NCBI GenBank assembly: GCA_004193285.1
Contig: SECP01000008.1
Coordinates: 1-64,000 of the forward strand
DNA length: 64,000 nt
Direction: 5' to 3'
Source of the DNA: Myxococcales bacterium
Lineage (GTDB): Bacteria; Myxococcota_A; Polyangia; Polyangiales; Polyangiaceae
Part shown: positions 6,635-15,345 of the stretch, one piece after another
Position numbering within the stretch: position 1 is the stretch's first letter
How the letters are laid out: each line of letters begins with the position of its first letter
Notes under the pieces: model-generated
Told to the model about the DNA's origin: nothing
Databases searched by the model: none
Seen by the model: only the letters and a program-made list of their open reading frames with translations
Translations under genes and position numbers: made by a program

Positions 6635-9445
6635 ATGGAAGAGCTCTCGAAGGCCTACGAACCCGCTGACGTGGAACCACGCTGGTACAAGCACTGGCAG
6701 GATTTGGGCGTCTTCACGGCGGGGGCGGGGCACGTCGCTGGCAAGCCGACTTACGTGATTCCGATTCCGCCGCCGAACGTGACGGGGTCGCTGCACATGG
6801 GGCACGCGCTGGGCAGCACGTTTCAGGACGTGCTCATCCGGCACAAGCGCATGCAGGGCTACGACGTGCTGTGGCAGCCGGGTATCGACCACGCCGGGAT
6901 TTCGACGCAGGTGGTGGTGGAGCGTCTGCTCAAGCGCGAAGGGGTGACGCGGCACGACCTGGGGCGCGAGAAGTTCATCGAGCGCGTGTGGCAGTGGAAG
7001 GAGCAGAGCGGCGGGCGCATCGCGCAGCAGCTGCACATCATCGGCGCGTCTGCGGATTGGGCGCGGACGCGCTTCACGATGGACGCGGAGTATTCGGAGG
7101 CCGTGCGCGAGTGCTTCGTGCGGCTGTACGAAGAGGGTTTGATTTACCGCGCGACGCGGCTCGTGAACTGGGACGTGGAGTCGCAGACGGTGCTGTCGGA
7201 TCTCGAGGTCGAAATCGAGGAGAACGTGCAGGGCGAGCTGTACGAGTTCGCTTACCCGGTGATCGACGCGGACCCGGCGGTGGGCGCGACGGAGCTGGTC
7301 GTGGCGACCACTCGCCCGGAGACGATGCTGGGCGACACCGCGGTGGCGGTGCACCCGGATGATCCGCGCTTCAAGCACCTGCACGGCAAGAAGCTGAAGC
7401 ACCCGTTCGTGGAGCGCGAGGTGCCAGTGATTACGGACGCGGTGCTGGTGGATATGGCGTTTGGCACCGGGGCGGTGAAGGTGACGCCGGCGCACGATTT
7501 CAACGATTTTGCGACGGGCAAGCGCCACGGCCTGGAAGAGATCAACATCTTCAATCTGGACGGCACCATGAACGCCCAGGGCGGCGAGTTCGCGGGCCTG
7601 GAGCGCTTCAAGGCGCGCAAGGCGGTGAAGAAGCGCCTCGCGGAGCTGGGGCTCGAGCGCGGCAGCAAGCCGCACAAGATGACCTTGCCGCGTTCGCAGC
7701 GCACGAACAGCGTGGTCGAGCCGATGATCTCGACGCAGTGGTTCATGAAGATGGCGCCGCTCGCGGAGCCCGCGCTGCAAGCGGTGCGCGATGGGCGCAT
7801 CCAGATCGTGCCGGAAGAGTGGGTGAAGACCTACGAGTATTGGCTGACCAACATTCAGGATTGGTGCATCAGCCGCCAGCTGTGGTGGGGTCACCAGATC
7901 CCGGCGTGGCACTGCCAGGATTGCGCGCACGTCACGGTCAGCCGCGAGGACGCAGTGAAGGCGTGCAGCAAGTGCGGCAGCGCCAAGCTCGCACAGGACC
8001 CGGACGTGCTGGACACCTGGTTTTCCAGCCAATTGTGGCCGTTTGCGACGCTGGGCTGGCCCAAGCAAACGCCGGAGCTTGCGCGCTACTATCCCGCGTC
8101 CGACCTCGAGACCGGCTACGACATCATCTTCTTCTGGGTCGCCCGCATGATCATGATGGGGCTCCACTTCATGGGAGACGTGCCGTTCAAGCGCGTGCTG
8201 CTCCACGGCATGGTGGTGGACGAGACCGGAGACAAGATGAGCAAGGTGAAGGGCAACACGCTCGACCCGCTCGACCTGATCCATGGCACCACCTTCGAGG
8301 CCATGGTGCAGAAGGCGCAGCCGGACGCGCCGCTGGCGGAGGCCTTGACCAAGTTCAAGAAGGCGTATCCGTCGGCGGGGCAGATGGGCAAAGGCTTTCC
8401 CGCGTACGGCACGGACGCCCTACGCATGACGTTGTGCAGCTACTCGCCGCAAGCCAAGCGCATCGCGCTCTCGCCTGCGCGTGTCGACGGGTACCGCAAG
8501 TTTTGTAACAAGATTTACAACGCCACGCGCTTCGCCCTCACGTACATCAAGGACGAGAAACCGACCGGCAAGCCGCCTGCAGAGCCGAAGCTCCTCATCA
8601 ACCGCTGGCTGCTTTCGCGGCTTTCCGCGGCGGTGAACGCGAGCACGGCCGGCATCGACGAGTACCGCTTGGACGACGGGGGCAAGGCGCTGTACCAGTT
8701 TTTCTGGGACGAGCTGTGCAACTGGTACGTCGAGCTCACGAAGCCGATCTTTCTGGACGGCTCGGCGGAGGCGCAGGCGGAGACCCGCGCGACGCTCGTT
8801 CATAGCCTGGAGGTGGTGCTGCGCGCGCTGCACCCGTACATGCCGTTCATCACGGAGGAGCTGTGGCAGCTCATCCCCAAGGCGCCCGGTCACGGCGCCA
8901 CGGTGGCGCTCGCCCCTTACCCGACCGGCGCCGACGGCCGCACGGACGCGGTCGCGGAGCGTGAGATGCAGTGGCTCATGGACGCGATCAGTGGCGCGCG
9001 CGCCGTGCGGGCCGAGCATGGCATCGCGTTCGCCAATCGCTTGTCGGTGGAGCTCCGGAGCCCGAACGCCGAGCTGCGGCGCGTGCTCACGGAGAGCAGC
9101 CGCATGATCCAGTTCTTGGCCAGCACGGACGGCGCGCCGACGGTCGCCGAGCCTTCTTCTTCACGGCCGCGTGGCTCCACGTTGAACGTGGCCGGCGAGG
9201 TCGAGGTGCTCGTCACCCTCAAGGGTCATATCGATCCCGCCAAGGAGAAGGAGCGCATCGAGCAAAAGTCCAAGCGCGTCGCCAAAGACATCGAGGTGAT
9301 GGAGAAGCGCCTGGCGAACCAGAACTTCGTCGCCAACGCGCCGCCGGAGGTGCTCACGGAGGCGCGCGCCACCCTCGCGAGCCTCCAGCAGCAGAAAGAG
9401 CGCCTCGTGGAGGGCCTCGAGCTCGTCAAAGAGCTTTCTGAATGA
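6635..9445 (+). CDS. valS: Valine--tRNA ligase
   Basis: This 936-residue class Ia synthetase charges tRNA-Val with valine in the cytosol. The HIGH-type motif is HMGH at residues 54-57 inside PPPNVTGSLHMGHA. The KMSKS loop is KMSKV at 534-538, followed by KGNTLDPLDLI. The CP1 editing region contains ATTRPETMLGDTAVAVHP. A zinc-binding-like CxxC...CxxC pair (CQDC, CSKC) lies around residues 430-450. The C-terminus is a coiled coil (KEKERIEQKSKRVAKDIE), the tRNA-binding arm found in ValRS. Its last 20 nt overlap the 3' end of the convergent lipoprotein gene. Confidence 0.97.
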   Translation: MEELSKAYEPADVEPRWYKHWQDLGVFTAGAGHVAGKPTYVIPIPPPNVTGSLHMGHALGSTFQDVLIRHKRMQGYDVLWQPGIDHAGISTQVVVERLLKREGVTRHDLGREKFIERVWQWKEQSGGRIAQQLHIIGASADWARTRFTMDAEYSEAVRECFVRLYEEGLIYRATRLVNWDVESQTVLSDLEVEIEENVQGELYEFAYPVIDADPAVGATELVVATTRPETMLGDTAVAVHPDDPRFKHLHGKKLKHPFVEREVPVITDAVLVDMAFGTGAVKVTPAHDFNDFATGKRHGLEEINIFNLDGTMNAQGGEFAGLERFKARKAVKKRLAELGLERGSKPHKMTLPRSQRTNSVVEPMISTQWFMKMAPLAEPALQAVRDGRIQIVPEEWVKTYEYWLTNIQDWCISRQLWWGHQIPAWHCQDCAHVTVSREDAVKACSKCGSAKLAQDPDVLDTWFSSQLWPFATLGWPKQTPELARYYPASDLETGYDIIFFWVARMIMMGLHFMGDVPFKRVLLHGMVVDETGDKMSKVKGNTLDPLDLIHGTTFEAMVQKAQPDAPLAEALTKFKKAYPSAGQMGKGFPAYGTDALRMTLCSYSPQAKRIALSPARVDGYRKFCNKIYNATRFALTYIKDEKPTGKPPAEPKLLINRWLLSRLSAAVNASTAGIDEYRLDDGGKALYQFFWDELCNWYVELTKPIFLDGSAEAQAETRATLVHSLEVVLRALHPYMPFITEELWQLIPKAPGHGATVALAPYPTGADGRTDAVAEREMQWLMDAISGARAVRAEHGIAFANRLSVELRSPNAELRRVLTESSRMIQFLASTDGAPTVAEPSSSRPRGSTLNVAGEVEVLVTLKGHIDPAKEKERIEQKSKRVAKDIEVMEKRLANQNFVANAPPEVLTEARATLASLQQQKERLVEGLELVKELSE

Positions 9446-11582
9446 GGTCCGGCCGCACCAGCGGGATGAAGAGCGGGTCGAAGCGCACCTCTGGCACGAG
9501 CCCGGTCTGGAAGAAGTAGGAGAAGCGCAAAGACACGCTCGTCCCCCGGAGCGTGCCTTTGGCCATCAGCTCGGCGGCGCGCACGCCAAGGCGCTGACCG
9601 AGCTGAGACTGCGGCGACCCGGCCCCTTTCTTCAGCGCCTTGGGGCTCGCCCAGGCGTCCTTCGCGAAGGCGATGGACGCGGACGTGGGCCCGAGCTGGA
9701 GGGCGCCAAGCGACTTGCCCAGCGCGACCCGCTGCGGGTCTTTCTTGGCGTCCCAGGCGAGCACCAGCTTTTCCACCCGGATGAGGGCGAGCATCTCCCC
9801 CGCTTTGCCGGGTAGCGGGTCTATCTCTGCCGCTTTGGTGAGCACGCCGAGCGACTCCTCGAGCTTGCCGAGGCGCTCCAGCGCGCCGGCGGCGTCCAGC
9901 ACCGCGCGGAGGGCGAGCTCGGGCGGCAGGGGCTGGCCGATGAGCTGGCTCGCAATGCGGGCCAAAGCCGAGTGAGTGCGCTCGCTGGGAGCCGCCACTG
10001 CGTCCAGCTCCGCCAAGAGCAAGACCGCGCTCGAGCGGTCCACGCTGCCGTCGCGGGCGGAGGTGAGCTGCTCGGCGAGCGCGGCCCGAGCCGACTCGAC
10101 GACGCCCGGCTCTGCCCCGCTGGCGGATTCCCACGCCAAGAGCCCTGCGCGCGCCGGCACCAAGCTCGGCGGCGCGGACTCCGGCAAGAGCTGAAGCACC
10201 GGTTGGTCCCCGGCCAGGACCGCCCCGACCGCGAGCCGCGGCGCCGCTGCCTCGACGCCCAGCGCGCCGAACCACAGCTCCTGCTTTCGATTGGCGTCAA
10301 TCTGCGGCCGCTCTCCGGGCTTGGCACGAAGGCCCGCGGTGATGCTCTCGGCCATGGCCGCCGCGAACACCGCGAACGGCTTCTGCTCCGGCAGCTCCAG
10401 CAGCACCTTGGAGAGCGCCGCGTAGCGCTCGGAGAATTCACGCTCCAAGCTCGCCGCGTCCGTCGCTTGGGCGGCAACGCTACCCCACGGCACGACGTGC
10501 GCCAGACCCACGTAGCCTTCCGCGCTCGCCGCATCCCGACCGCCTTGCGAAAGCCAAGCGGTCTCCATGTCCGCAAGCGCGGGAGCGAGGCCGGGCCGCA
10601 CCTCGAATGCGTCCGCGCAAAGGCGCGGCGAGCCGACTTGCGGTGGGAGACCAGGACAGCCGCTGCCGTCTGCGATCGCAACCGCGAGACCGGCCGCGAC
10701 GCGCAGGCTGCTCTTGGACTTGCTCGCCACCGGGGCGAGCGTCGCCTGGGCTTCGCGGTAGCGCCCGAGGCGCAGCAGCGCCCAGGCTTTCACGAGCGGG
10801 TCGCCGTCTCGGCTACTCGCTAATGCCTTTTCGAGCTGCGCGAGGCGGGCGCGCTCAGGCGCGGTCTCCGGCACGCTGCTCGCAGCTTCCTTGAAGCACT
10901 TTTCATCCAGGTCTTTGGCGCACAGGCCGGCCAACGTGGCCATCGCCTCTTTGGGCGCGCCAGACGCGGCCCAGGTCTCGAAAGCGGCGCGCACCACGTC
11001 GTCTCGCTCGGCGTGGCCGGCCACCCAAGCGACGTCCGAGAGGACCCGAGGCAGTGACTCCGGCGAGGCGTTCGCGATGTCCAGCACGCGGTCGCGCAGG
11101 AAGTGCAGGCCGGCGCGGAGCACCAAGTCGTGCAGGAGGCGCACCTTGGCGAGCTTTTCTTCGGCGCTGGCCTGCGGCGCGGACTCGAAGGTGAGCGGCA
11201 GCTCCTCCGCCGCCGCGGGCGTGCTGGCCAGCGCGAGTAGCGCCATCGCGTCCCCTCCGCCGGCTCTGAGGTGCAGCAGCGGCACCGCTTGCATCAGCTC
11301 GCCGCGCAAGAGCTGGTCGCGCTGCTCCGCAGAGAGCGCTTTGAGTCGCGTGTCCAGCTGAGCGAGGGACTCGGCTGGCAGCAGGTCCAAGATCGGCGCG
11401 GGCCGCTCGATGTGACGCAGAAGGCCAAGGAGCCGCTCCTTGGGAGGCTTGGGCGCAGGAGGCGGCGCGGTGTCCTTCGGCAGAGCGGTTGGTTTGAGGG
11501 TAGGAGCGCCGCCGCACGCGCCGAGCAGCGCCGCGCACGCGCTGCCCCAAACCCAGCGCCCGAGGGTGGACCGGAGGCGCAT
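9426..11582 (-). CDS. Large putative lipoprotein, alpha-helical repeat type
   Basis: The 718-residue protein has a signal peptide ending in the lipobox LLGAC (Cys around residue 23), then a Pro/Lys-rich linker and a long Ala/Leu-rich, all-helical body with TPR-like periodicity (for example WALLRLGRYREAQATLAPV). No catalytic motif is seen. It is the last gene of a three-gene reverse-strand operon: its ATG shares one base with the stop of the beta-barrel gene (ATGA arrangement). I infer an outer-membrane-anchored scaffold working with its two neighbours. It converges on valS. Confidence 0.75.
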   Translation of the reverse strand: MRLRSTLGRWVWGSACAALLGACGGAPTLKPTALPKDTAPPPAPKPPKERLLGLLRHIERPAPILDLLPAESLAQLDTRLKALSAEQRDQLLRGELMQAVPLLHLRAGGGDAMALLALASTPAAAEELPLTFESAPQASAEEKLAKVRLLHDLVLRAGLHFLRDRVLDIANASPESLPRVLSDVAWVAGHAERDDVVRAAFETWAASGAPKEAMATLAGLCAKDLDEKCFKEAASSVPETAPERARLAQLEKALASSRDGDPLVKAWALLRLGRYREAQATLAPVASKSKSSLRVAAGLAVAIADGSGCPGLPPQVGSPRLCADAFEVRPGLAPALADMETAWLSQGGRDAASAEGYVGLAHVVPWGSVAAQATDAASLEREFSERYAALSKVLLELPEQKPFAVFAAAMAESITAGLRAKPGERPQIDANRKQELWFGALGVEAAAPRLAVGAVLAGDQPVLQLLPESAPPSLVPARAGLLAWESASGAEPGVVESARAALAEQLTSARDGSVDRSSAVLLLAELDAVAAPSERTHSALARIASQLIGQPLPPELALRAVLDAAGALERLGKLEESLGVLTKAAEIDPLPGKAGEMLALIRVEKLVLAWDAKKDPQRVALGKSLGALQLGPTSASIAFAKDAWASPKALKKGAGSPQSQLGQRLGVRAAELMAKGTLRGTSVSLRFSYFFQTGLVPEVRFDPLFIPLVRPDLIQKAL

Positions 11583-12346
11583 CAGAACCTGAAACGCCCT
11601 AGAAAATAGAGGCTGCGGGCGTCAGCGGTGCTGAAGGGCCCCGCGACTTGATGGAAGCGCAGCGAGAAGCCGACGTCCACGTTCTGCGCGACGTCGAACA
11701 GGATGCCGCCTTCCAGCGGGATCTGGAAGTTGTCCGAAAATTCATCCAGCGGACCTTGGAGACCGCTGCCGACGAACGGAACCACCACGTCCGTCGCTTG
11801 GAAGTAAAACCAGAAGGGTAGGTTGATGGCCTGGGTGTTGCCGCGGTCTCGATGGGTGACGCCGACGTAGAGCGAAGGGTCGAACACGAAGGCGGTGATG
11901 CGGCCGATGTTGACGCGGCCGAGCACGCCCGCCTGGAGGCCCATGTAAAACGGGCTGAAGCTACCGACCGGTACCCCTGCGTGCAGATCCAGCTCGAAGC
12001 GGTCCGAGCCGGTGAGGAAGTACATGAGGTCGAAACCGGCGTCGTTGTAGACCTTGTCGCAGCCGTTCAGGCACAGCCCGCGCTGGTGCGAGATACCGAT
12101 CGTCAAGTCGTCCGTCACTCCCCAGTAGAAGTGGGGCGCGACCAGGATCGGCTCGCCGAAGCTGTTGCGAGACGCGTTGATCTCCAGCATGGCGGGCCGC
12201 GCCGGGTCGCCCGTGAGCTCGAACGAGCCGTCAGGCAAGAGGAAGCTCTTGCGCGTCCACTCCTCGGCGCGAGCATCCGTAACGAATAGAAGACAAAATG
12301 CCGCTAAGACGGCGCCAAAAGCTCTCGAAAAGCTCATCGGCGCCAT
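11582..12346 (-). CDS. Putative outer-membrane beta-barrel protein
   Basis: The 254-residue product has a cleavable signal peptide (AVLAAFCLLFVTDARA) followed by alternating-residue beta strands, for example LVAPHFYWGVTDDLTIGIS and FELDLHAGVPVGSF. The last strand is ARSLYFLGRFRF with the C-terminal Phe typical of BAM substrates. Two cysteines (CLNGC) may form a loop disulphide. The first ATG (12346) or the fourth codon (12337) could start translation. It sits 33 bp after the AgmX/PglI-type gene and is coupled to the downstream lipoprotein gene, suggesting an envelope complex. Pore or structural function unknown. Confidence 0.75.
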   Translation of the reverse strand: MAPMSFSRAFGAVLAAFCLLFVTDARAEEWTRKSFLLPDGSFELTGDPARPAMLEINASRNSFGEPILVAPHFYWGVTDDLTIGISHQRGLCLNGCDKVYNDAGFDLMYFLTGSDRFELDLHAGVPVGSFSPFYMGLQAGVLGRVNIGRITAFVFDPSLYVGVTHRDRGNTQAINLPFWFYFQATDVVVPFVGSGLQGPLDEFSDNFQIPLEGGILFDVAQNVDVGFSLRFHQVAGPFSTADARSLYFLGRFRF

Positions 12347-12379
12347 CCTAGTCGTAGCCCCCGCGCTTGCGGGTATTTT

Positions 12380-13948
12380 TCAGCCGCCGGGCGTCAGCAG
12401 GATCGGGTACGAGACGGTCACGATGCCGCTGTCCGGCGCCGGGAAGGACAAGCCGTAGAAGGCGCTCGCGACGCAGGAGCGCACGGCCGCGTCCGGCAAG
12501 TCGCCCCCTGCCGACACGTTGCTGACCGCGCCGTCACGACCAATCACGAAGCGCGCGGTCACGCGCCCCTCCAAGTTCGGATTGGAGCGCAAGCCTCCCT
12601 CATAGCAATTGCGGAAGCGCCCGAAGTTTTGGCGCACGACGCGCTGGATCACGTCCGGCGGCAAATGGCCGCTCAAGGTCAGCGGCTGAGTGGCGATGCG
12701 CGGCGCGCGCGTCACGTGTCCGCTTCGCGCTAGGGAGGACGAGCGAGCGAAACCGCCCTCACCATTGCCGTAGCAATTGACGCCCATGCACGTACCGATT
12801 CGCCCCAGCCCGATGCCGAGGCCGTTCCCGCCACCACCCAGGCCGGTGCCGGACAGGCCCAGGCCACCTTGCCCGATGCCTTCACCGATGTTGGCACTGA
12901 ACATGTCGCCCACCGCGTCCACGTTGTCCGGACCGGTCGCCAGGTCCGCGCCCCACGGTGAGCTGGGCGCGGTGCTCGCGTTCATCGCGTTCAGCATCCC
13001 GATGAGGCCGCCTTGAGTCGCCTCCGCGAGCAGCTCCTGGCGGGAGGCTACGCGGTTGTCCTGGTCGCCTTTGATCGCCATGCGCCCGGCTTGCTTGGCG
13101 GACGGTTTGCCGGCCGCGCCTTCCGGGCCGCGGTTGCGCTCGGCGGGCGCGCCCTTTTCGCCTCCACCCGCTTGCGGCACGTCTGGCGGAGGCGGCTCCT
13201 CACGTGCAGCGCTGGCGTGCAGGTATTGCTGCATGAGCTGAAGCCGGTCGCGGTTCAGCTCGTCGTCGTCGCCCCACGCGAGGCTAGGCGTGAAGTAGGC
13301 GAGCGAAGCAACGAGCAAGCCTTGTAGGAGGGCCGCGCCGCCCATCGTGAACACCGCGGACCGGTCCGTGCTGCCCATGACCGCGCGCGGCACGCGAGCG
13401 AGCTTCTCGCCGCCAGCGATGCGAAACGTGAGGCCGGAGGTCTCGATCACGACGACCCGATCCAGGCGGAGCTCGATCCCGCGCGCGCCCAGCGCCACGT
13501 CCGAGCAGTCGACCAGAGCTGCGCTGGCGTCCACCAGCTTGCCCCGCTCGAGTACCCGCGGCGTCTCCCCTGCGTTCAGCACCGCGAAAGGTACGCCGCT
13601 TCGGAGCGCCACGAGCTCGCGACGTTCCGTTCCCAGCCGCTCCGAGGAGAGCGCGAAGTCCACGTCGCCCGCGGCGCTGGTGCCGGCGCCTCGTGAGCCT
13701 CCGACTTCCCCCACCGCGTACCTGCGCGGCGGCGTGAGCTGGGCGACCGAAAGGACGTTCGTGCCCCAAATCACGGTCACCTCCACGGACTCGGCCGGTG
13801 CCGCATCGACGTTCAGTGGCGGGGCGGCGGGCGCGAGCACCTCCGGCTCGAGCTTCGCGCTGGCGCTCAAGAACGGGTTGTGGTGCGCCGCGAATACACG
13901 AGGGCCTAGTGCTGCTGGCGGGCCAGCTGCAGGATGGAGCGATGCCAT
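12380..13948 (-). CDS. AgmX/PglI C-terminal domain protein
   Basis: The protein (522 aa) has an N-terminal beta-rich domain that looks like a degenerate FHA-type fold and a single membrane segment around residues 220-240 (GGAALLQGLLVASLAYFTP). A Gly-rich linker of GLG repeats follows. The C-terminal TonB-like domain reads VIQRVVRQNFGRFRNCYEGGLR..GRVTARFVIGRDG..SCV...FPAP, the AgmX/PglI C-terminal signature. Relatives in Myxococcus are tied to adventurous gliding motility and envelope function. I start it at 13948, where GGAG stands 9 nt upstream and MASLHPAAG begins; the longer open frame upstream reads like noise. It leads a three-gene operon. Confidence 0.85.
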   Translation of the reverse strand: MASLHPAAGPPAALGPRVFAAHHNPFLSASAKLEPEVLAPAAPPLNVDAAPAESVEVTVIWGTNVLSVAQLTPPRRYAVGEVGGSRGAGTSAAGDVDFALSSERLGTERRELVALRSGVPFAVLNAGETPRVLERGKLVDASAALVDCSDVALGARGIELRLDRVVVIETSGLTFRIAGGEKLARVPRAVMGSTDRSAVFTMGGAALLQGLLVASLAYFTPSLAWGDDDELNRDRLQLMQQYLHASAAREEPPPPDVPQAGGGEKGAPAERNRGPEGAAGKPSAKQAGRMAIKGDQDNRVASRQELLAEATQGGLIGMLNAMNASTAPSSPWGADLATGPDNVDAVGDMFSANIGEGIGQGGLGLSGTGLGGGGNGLGIGLGRIGTCMGVNCYGNGEGGFARSSSLARSGHVTRAPRIATQPLTLSGHLPPDVIQRVVRQNFGRFRNCYEGGLRSNPNLEGRVTARFVIGRDGAVSNVSAGGDLPDAAVRSCVASAFYGLSFPAPDSGIVTVSYPILLTPGG

Positions 13949-14362
13949 GACGGTTTTCTCCTTGAGAGACTGTGGGGGTGACGTCGCTGAGCGAGCGCTC
14001 GCTAATCGAAGCGCCCGATTGACCGGCTCCCTCAGCGGCGAGCCGTGCCGAACGTCACGGGAAGAGCAGACAGAGCCGCCAGTGGAAAGTTCCCCACCCT
14101 GGTAGATTTCACCCCCTCGGCGTCGGCAGCCGTAGTCCGCAACAATCCTACAGTGGCGGCGGCCCGGGACCGATGGTGCGCCCTCGGCTCCCCGATCACC
14201 GGCCCCAAGCGACAAACCCCTAAAGCATTTCGTGAAGGACGCCGTTGTCCTACATGAGCTAGCTTCCAAGGAGCCTTCTCACGGCTAGAAGCATTTGATG
14301 ACGCATCCGAGGCCGCGCCCGTGGTCGCCACGTGGTACGGTTGAGGGTCGAGGGACTGCTAC
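13949..14362. other. Divergent intergenic region with a palindrome
   Basis: The region separates the AgmX/PglI operon (leftward) from the FHA-GGDEF gene (rightward), so it should hold both promoters. The only clear signal is the palindrome at 13990-14003. The leftward gene has a good ribosome binding site; the rightward gene starts with TTG. No protein or RNA gene is recognised. Confidence 0.55.
13990..14003. promoter_or_regulatory. Perfect 14-bp palindrome, possible operator
   Basis: AGCGAGCGCTCGCT is fully self-complementary. It lies about 42 bp upstream of the AgmX/PglI-type start codon, a position that would suit a dimeric regulator or an RNA hairpin in the leader. GC-rich genomes produce such palindromes by chance, so this is tentative. 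Confidence 0.35.
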
Positions 14363-15295
14363 TTGAACGACGATCGCGAGCTGAAAAGCTATGAGGAAGA
14401 CCCCGACGATCGCACGGCGATCGTTAGCCTCAGGGAGCTCAAAGTCCCGCCGCGCAAGCAATCCAAAGACCGGCACTTGCTCGTGCGGGTTCGCGGGGCG
14501 GAGCTAGGGCGAGTGACGTTGCTGTCGCCGGAGCGCATGCGCGTCGGCCGCAGCCAAGACTCGGAGCTCTGGCTGTCTGACGACGGCGTGAGCCGCCGCC
14601 ACGCAGTCCTGGTGCGTGAAGGGAGCCAGTACGTCGTCGAGGACGACGGCAGTGCCAATGGCACCTTCGTCGGCGGCGTCAAGATCACGAGACACGAGCT
14701 GAAGGACGGGGACGTCGTCCAGTTCGGTCCCACCGCGGTGTTTCGCTACTCGCTGAGCGACGAGGGCGGCGAGGCGTTGCTACGCCAGCTGTACGACGCG
14801 AGCGTCACGGACGCGCTGACCGGCGCGCACAACCGCGAGCACTTCGACACCCAGCTCCGAGCGGAGATGTCCTACGCCCGCCGGCACAACACCGACGTGT
14901 CGCTCGTGATTTTCGACGCGGATCACTTCAAGAAGGTGAACGACACGTACGGCCACCAGGTGGGGGACGCGGTGCTGGTGGAGCTCGCGAAGGTCGTGCG
15001 CGCCACCGTCAGGAGCGAAGACGTGTTCGCGCGTTATGGTGGCGAGGAGTTCGCGCTCGTGCTGCGCGGCATCGACATCGAGGGCGCCGGCGCGGTGGCG
15101 GATCGCCTGCGGGAGCGCATCGCCGCGCTGGAGATCCCGACCGAGCGTGGGCCGATCCGAGTCACGGTGAGCGCCGGCTGCGCCTCGCTCACGACCAGCG
15201 GTGAAAAGACGCCGGAGGGCCTGATCTCCGCGGCGGACAAGCGCTTGTACGGCGCCAAGCATGCCGGTCGTAACCGGGTCATGACGACGGACTGA
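14363..15295 (+). CDS. FHA-GGDEF diguanylate cyclase
   Basis: The 310-residue cytosolic protein has an N-terminal FHA domain (about residues 38-125; GRSQDSEL, SRRH, NGTFVGG) and a C-terminal GGDEF domain (about 140-305). The active-site motif is intact, GGEEF at 226-230, and the allosteric I-site RxxD (RSED, 217-220) stands five residues upstream. It should therefore make c-di-GMP and be product-inhibited. FHA domains bind phosphothreonine, so a Ser/Thr kinase likely controls its location or activity. Translation starts at TTG 14363. A glycosyltransferase gene follows 50 bp later in the same direction. Confidence 0.93.
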   Translation: MNDDRELKSYEEDPDDRTAIVSLRELKVPPRKQSKDRHLLVRVRGAELGRVTLLSPERMRVGRSQDSELWLSDDGVSRRHAVLVREGSQYVVEDDGSANGTFVGGVKITRHELKDGDVVQFGPTAVFRYSLSDEGGEALLRQLYDASVTDALTGAHNREHFDTQLRAEMSYARRHNTDVSLVIFDADHFKKVNDTYGHQVGDAVLVELAKVVRATVRSEDVFARYGGEEFALVLRGIDIEGAGAVADRLRERIAALEIPTERGPIRVTVSAGCASLTTSGEKTPEGLISAADKRLYGAKHAGRNRVMTTD

Positions 15296-15345
15296 GCGCT
15301 CGAGGAGGCGCTTGACTCCTTGCGCAGCTAAGGAGAGGAAGCGCT

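Noticed and set aside
6332..8284. 650-codon open frame on the minus strand opposite valS
   Set aside because: It is antisense to a well-supported valS, has His/Arg/Leu-biased composition typical of complement frames of GC-rich genes, and shows no domain.
13949..14269. 107-codon extension of the AgmX/PglI-type gene
   Set aside because: Cys/Arg/Gly-rich sequence without a domain, and a good ribosome binding site precedes the ATG at 13948.
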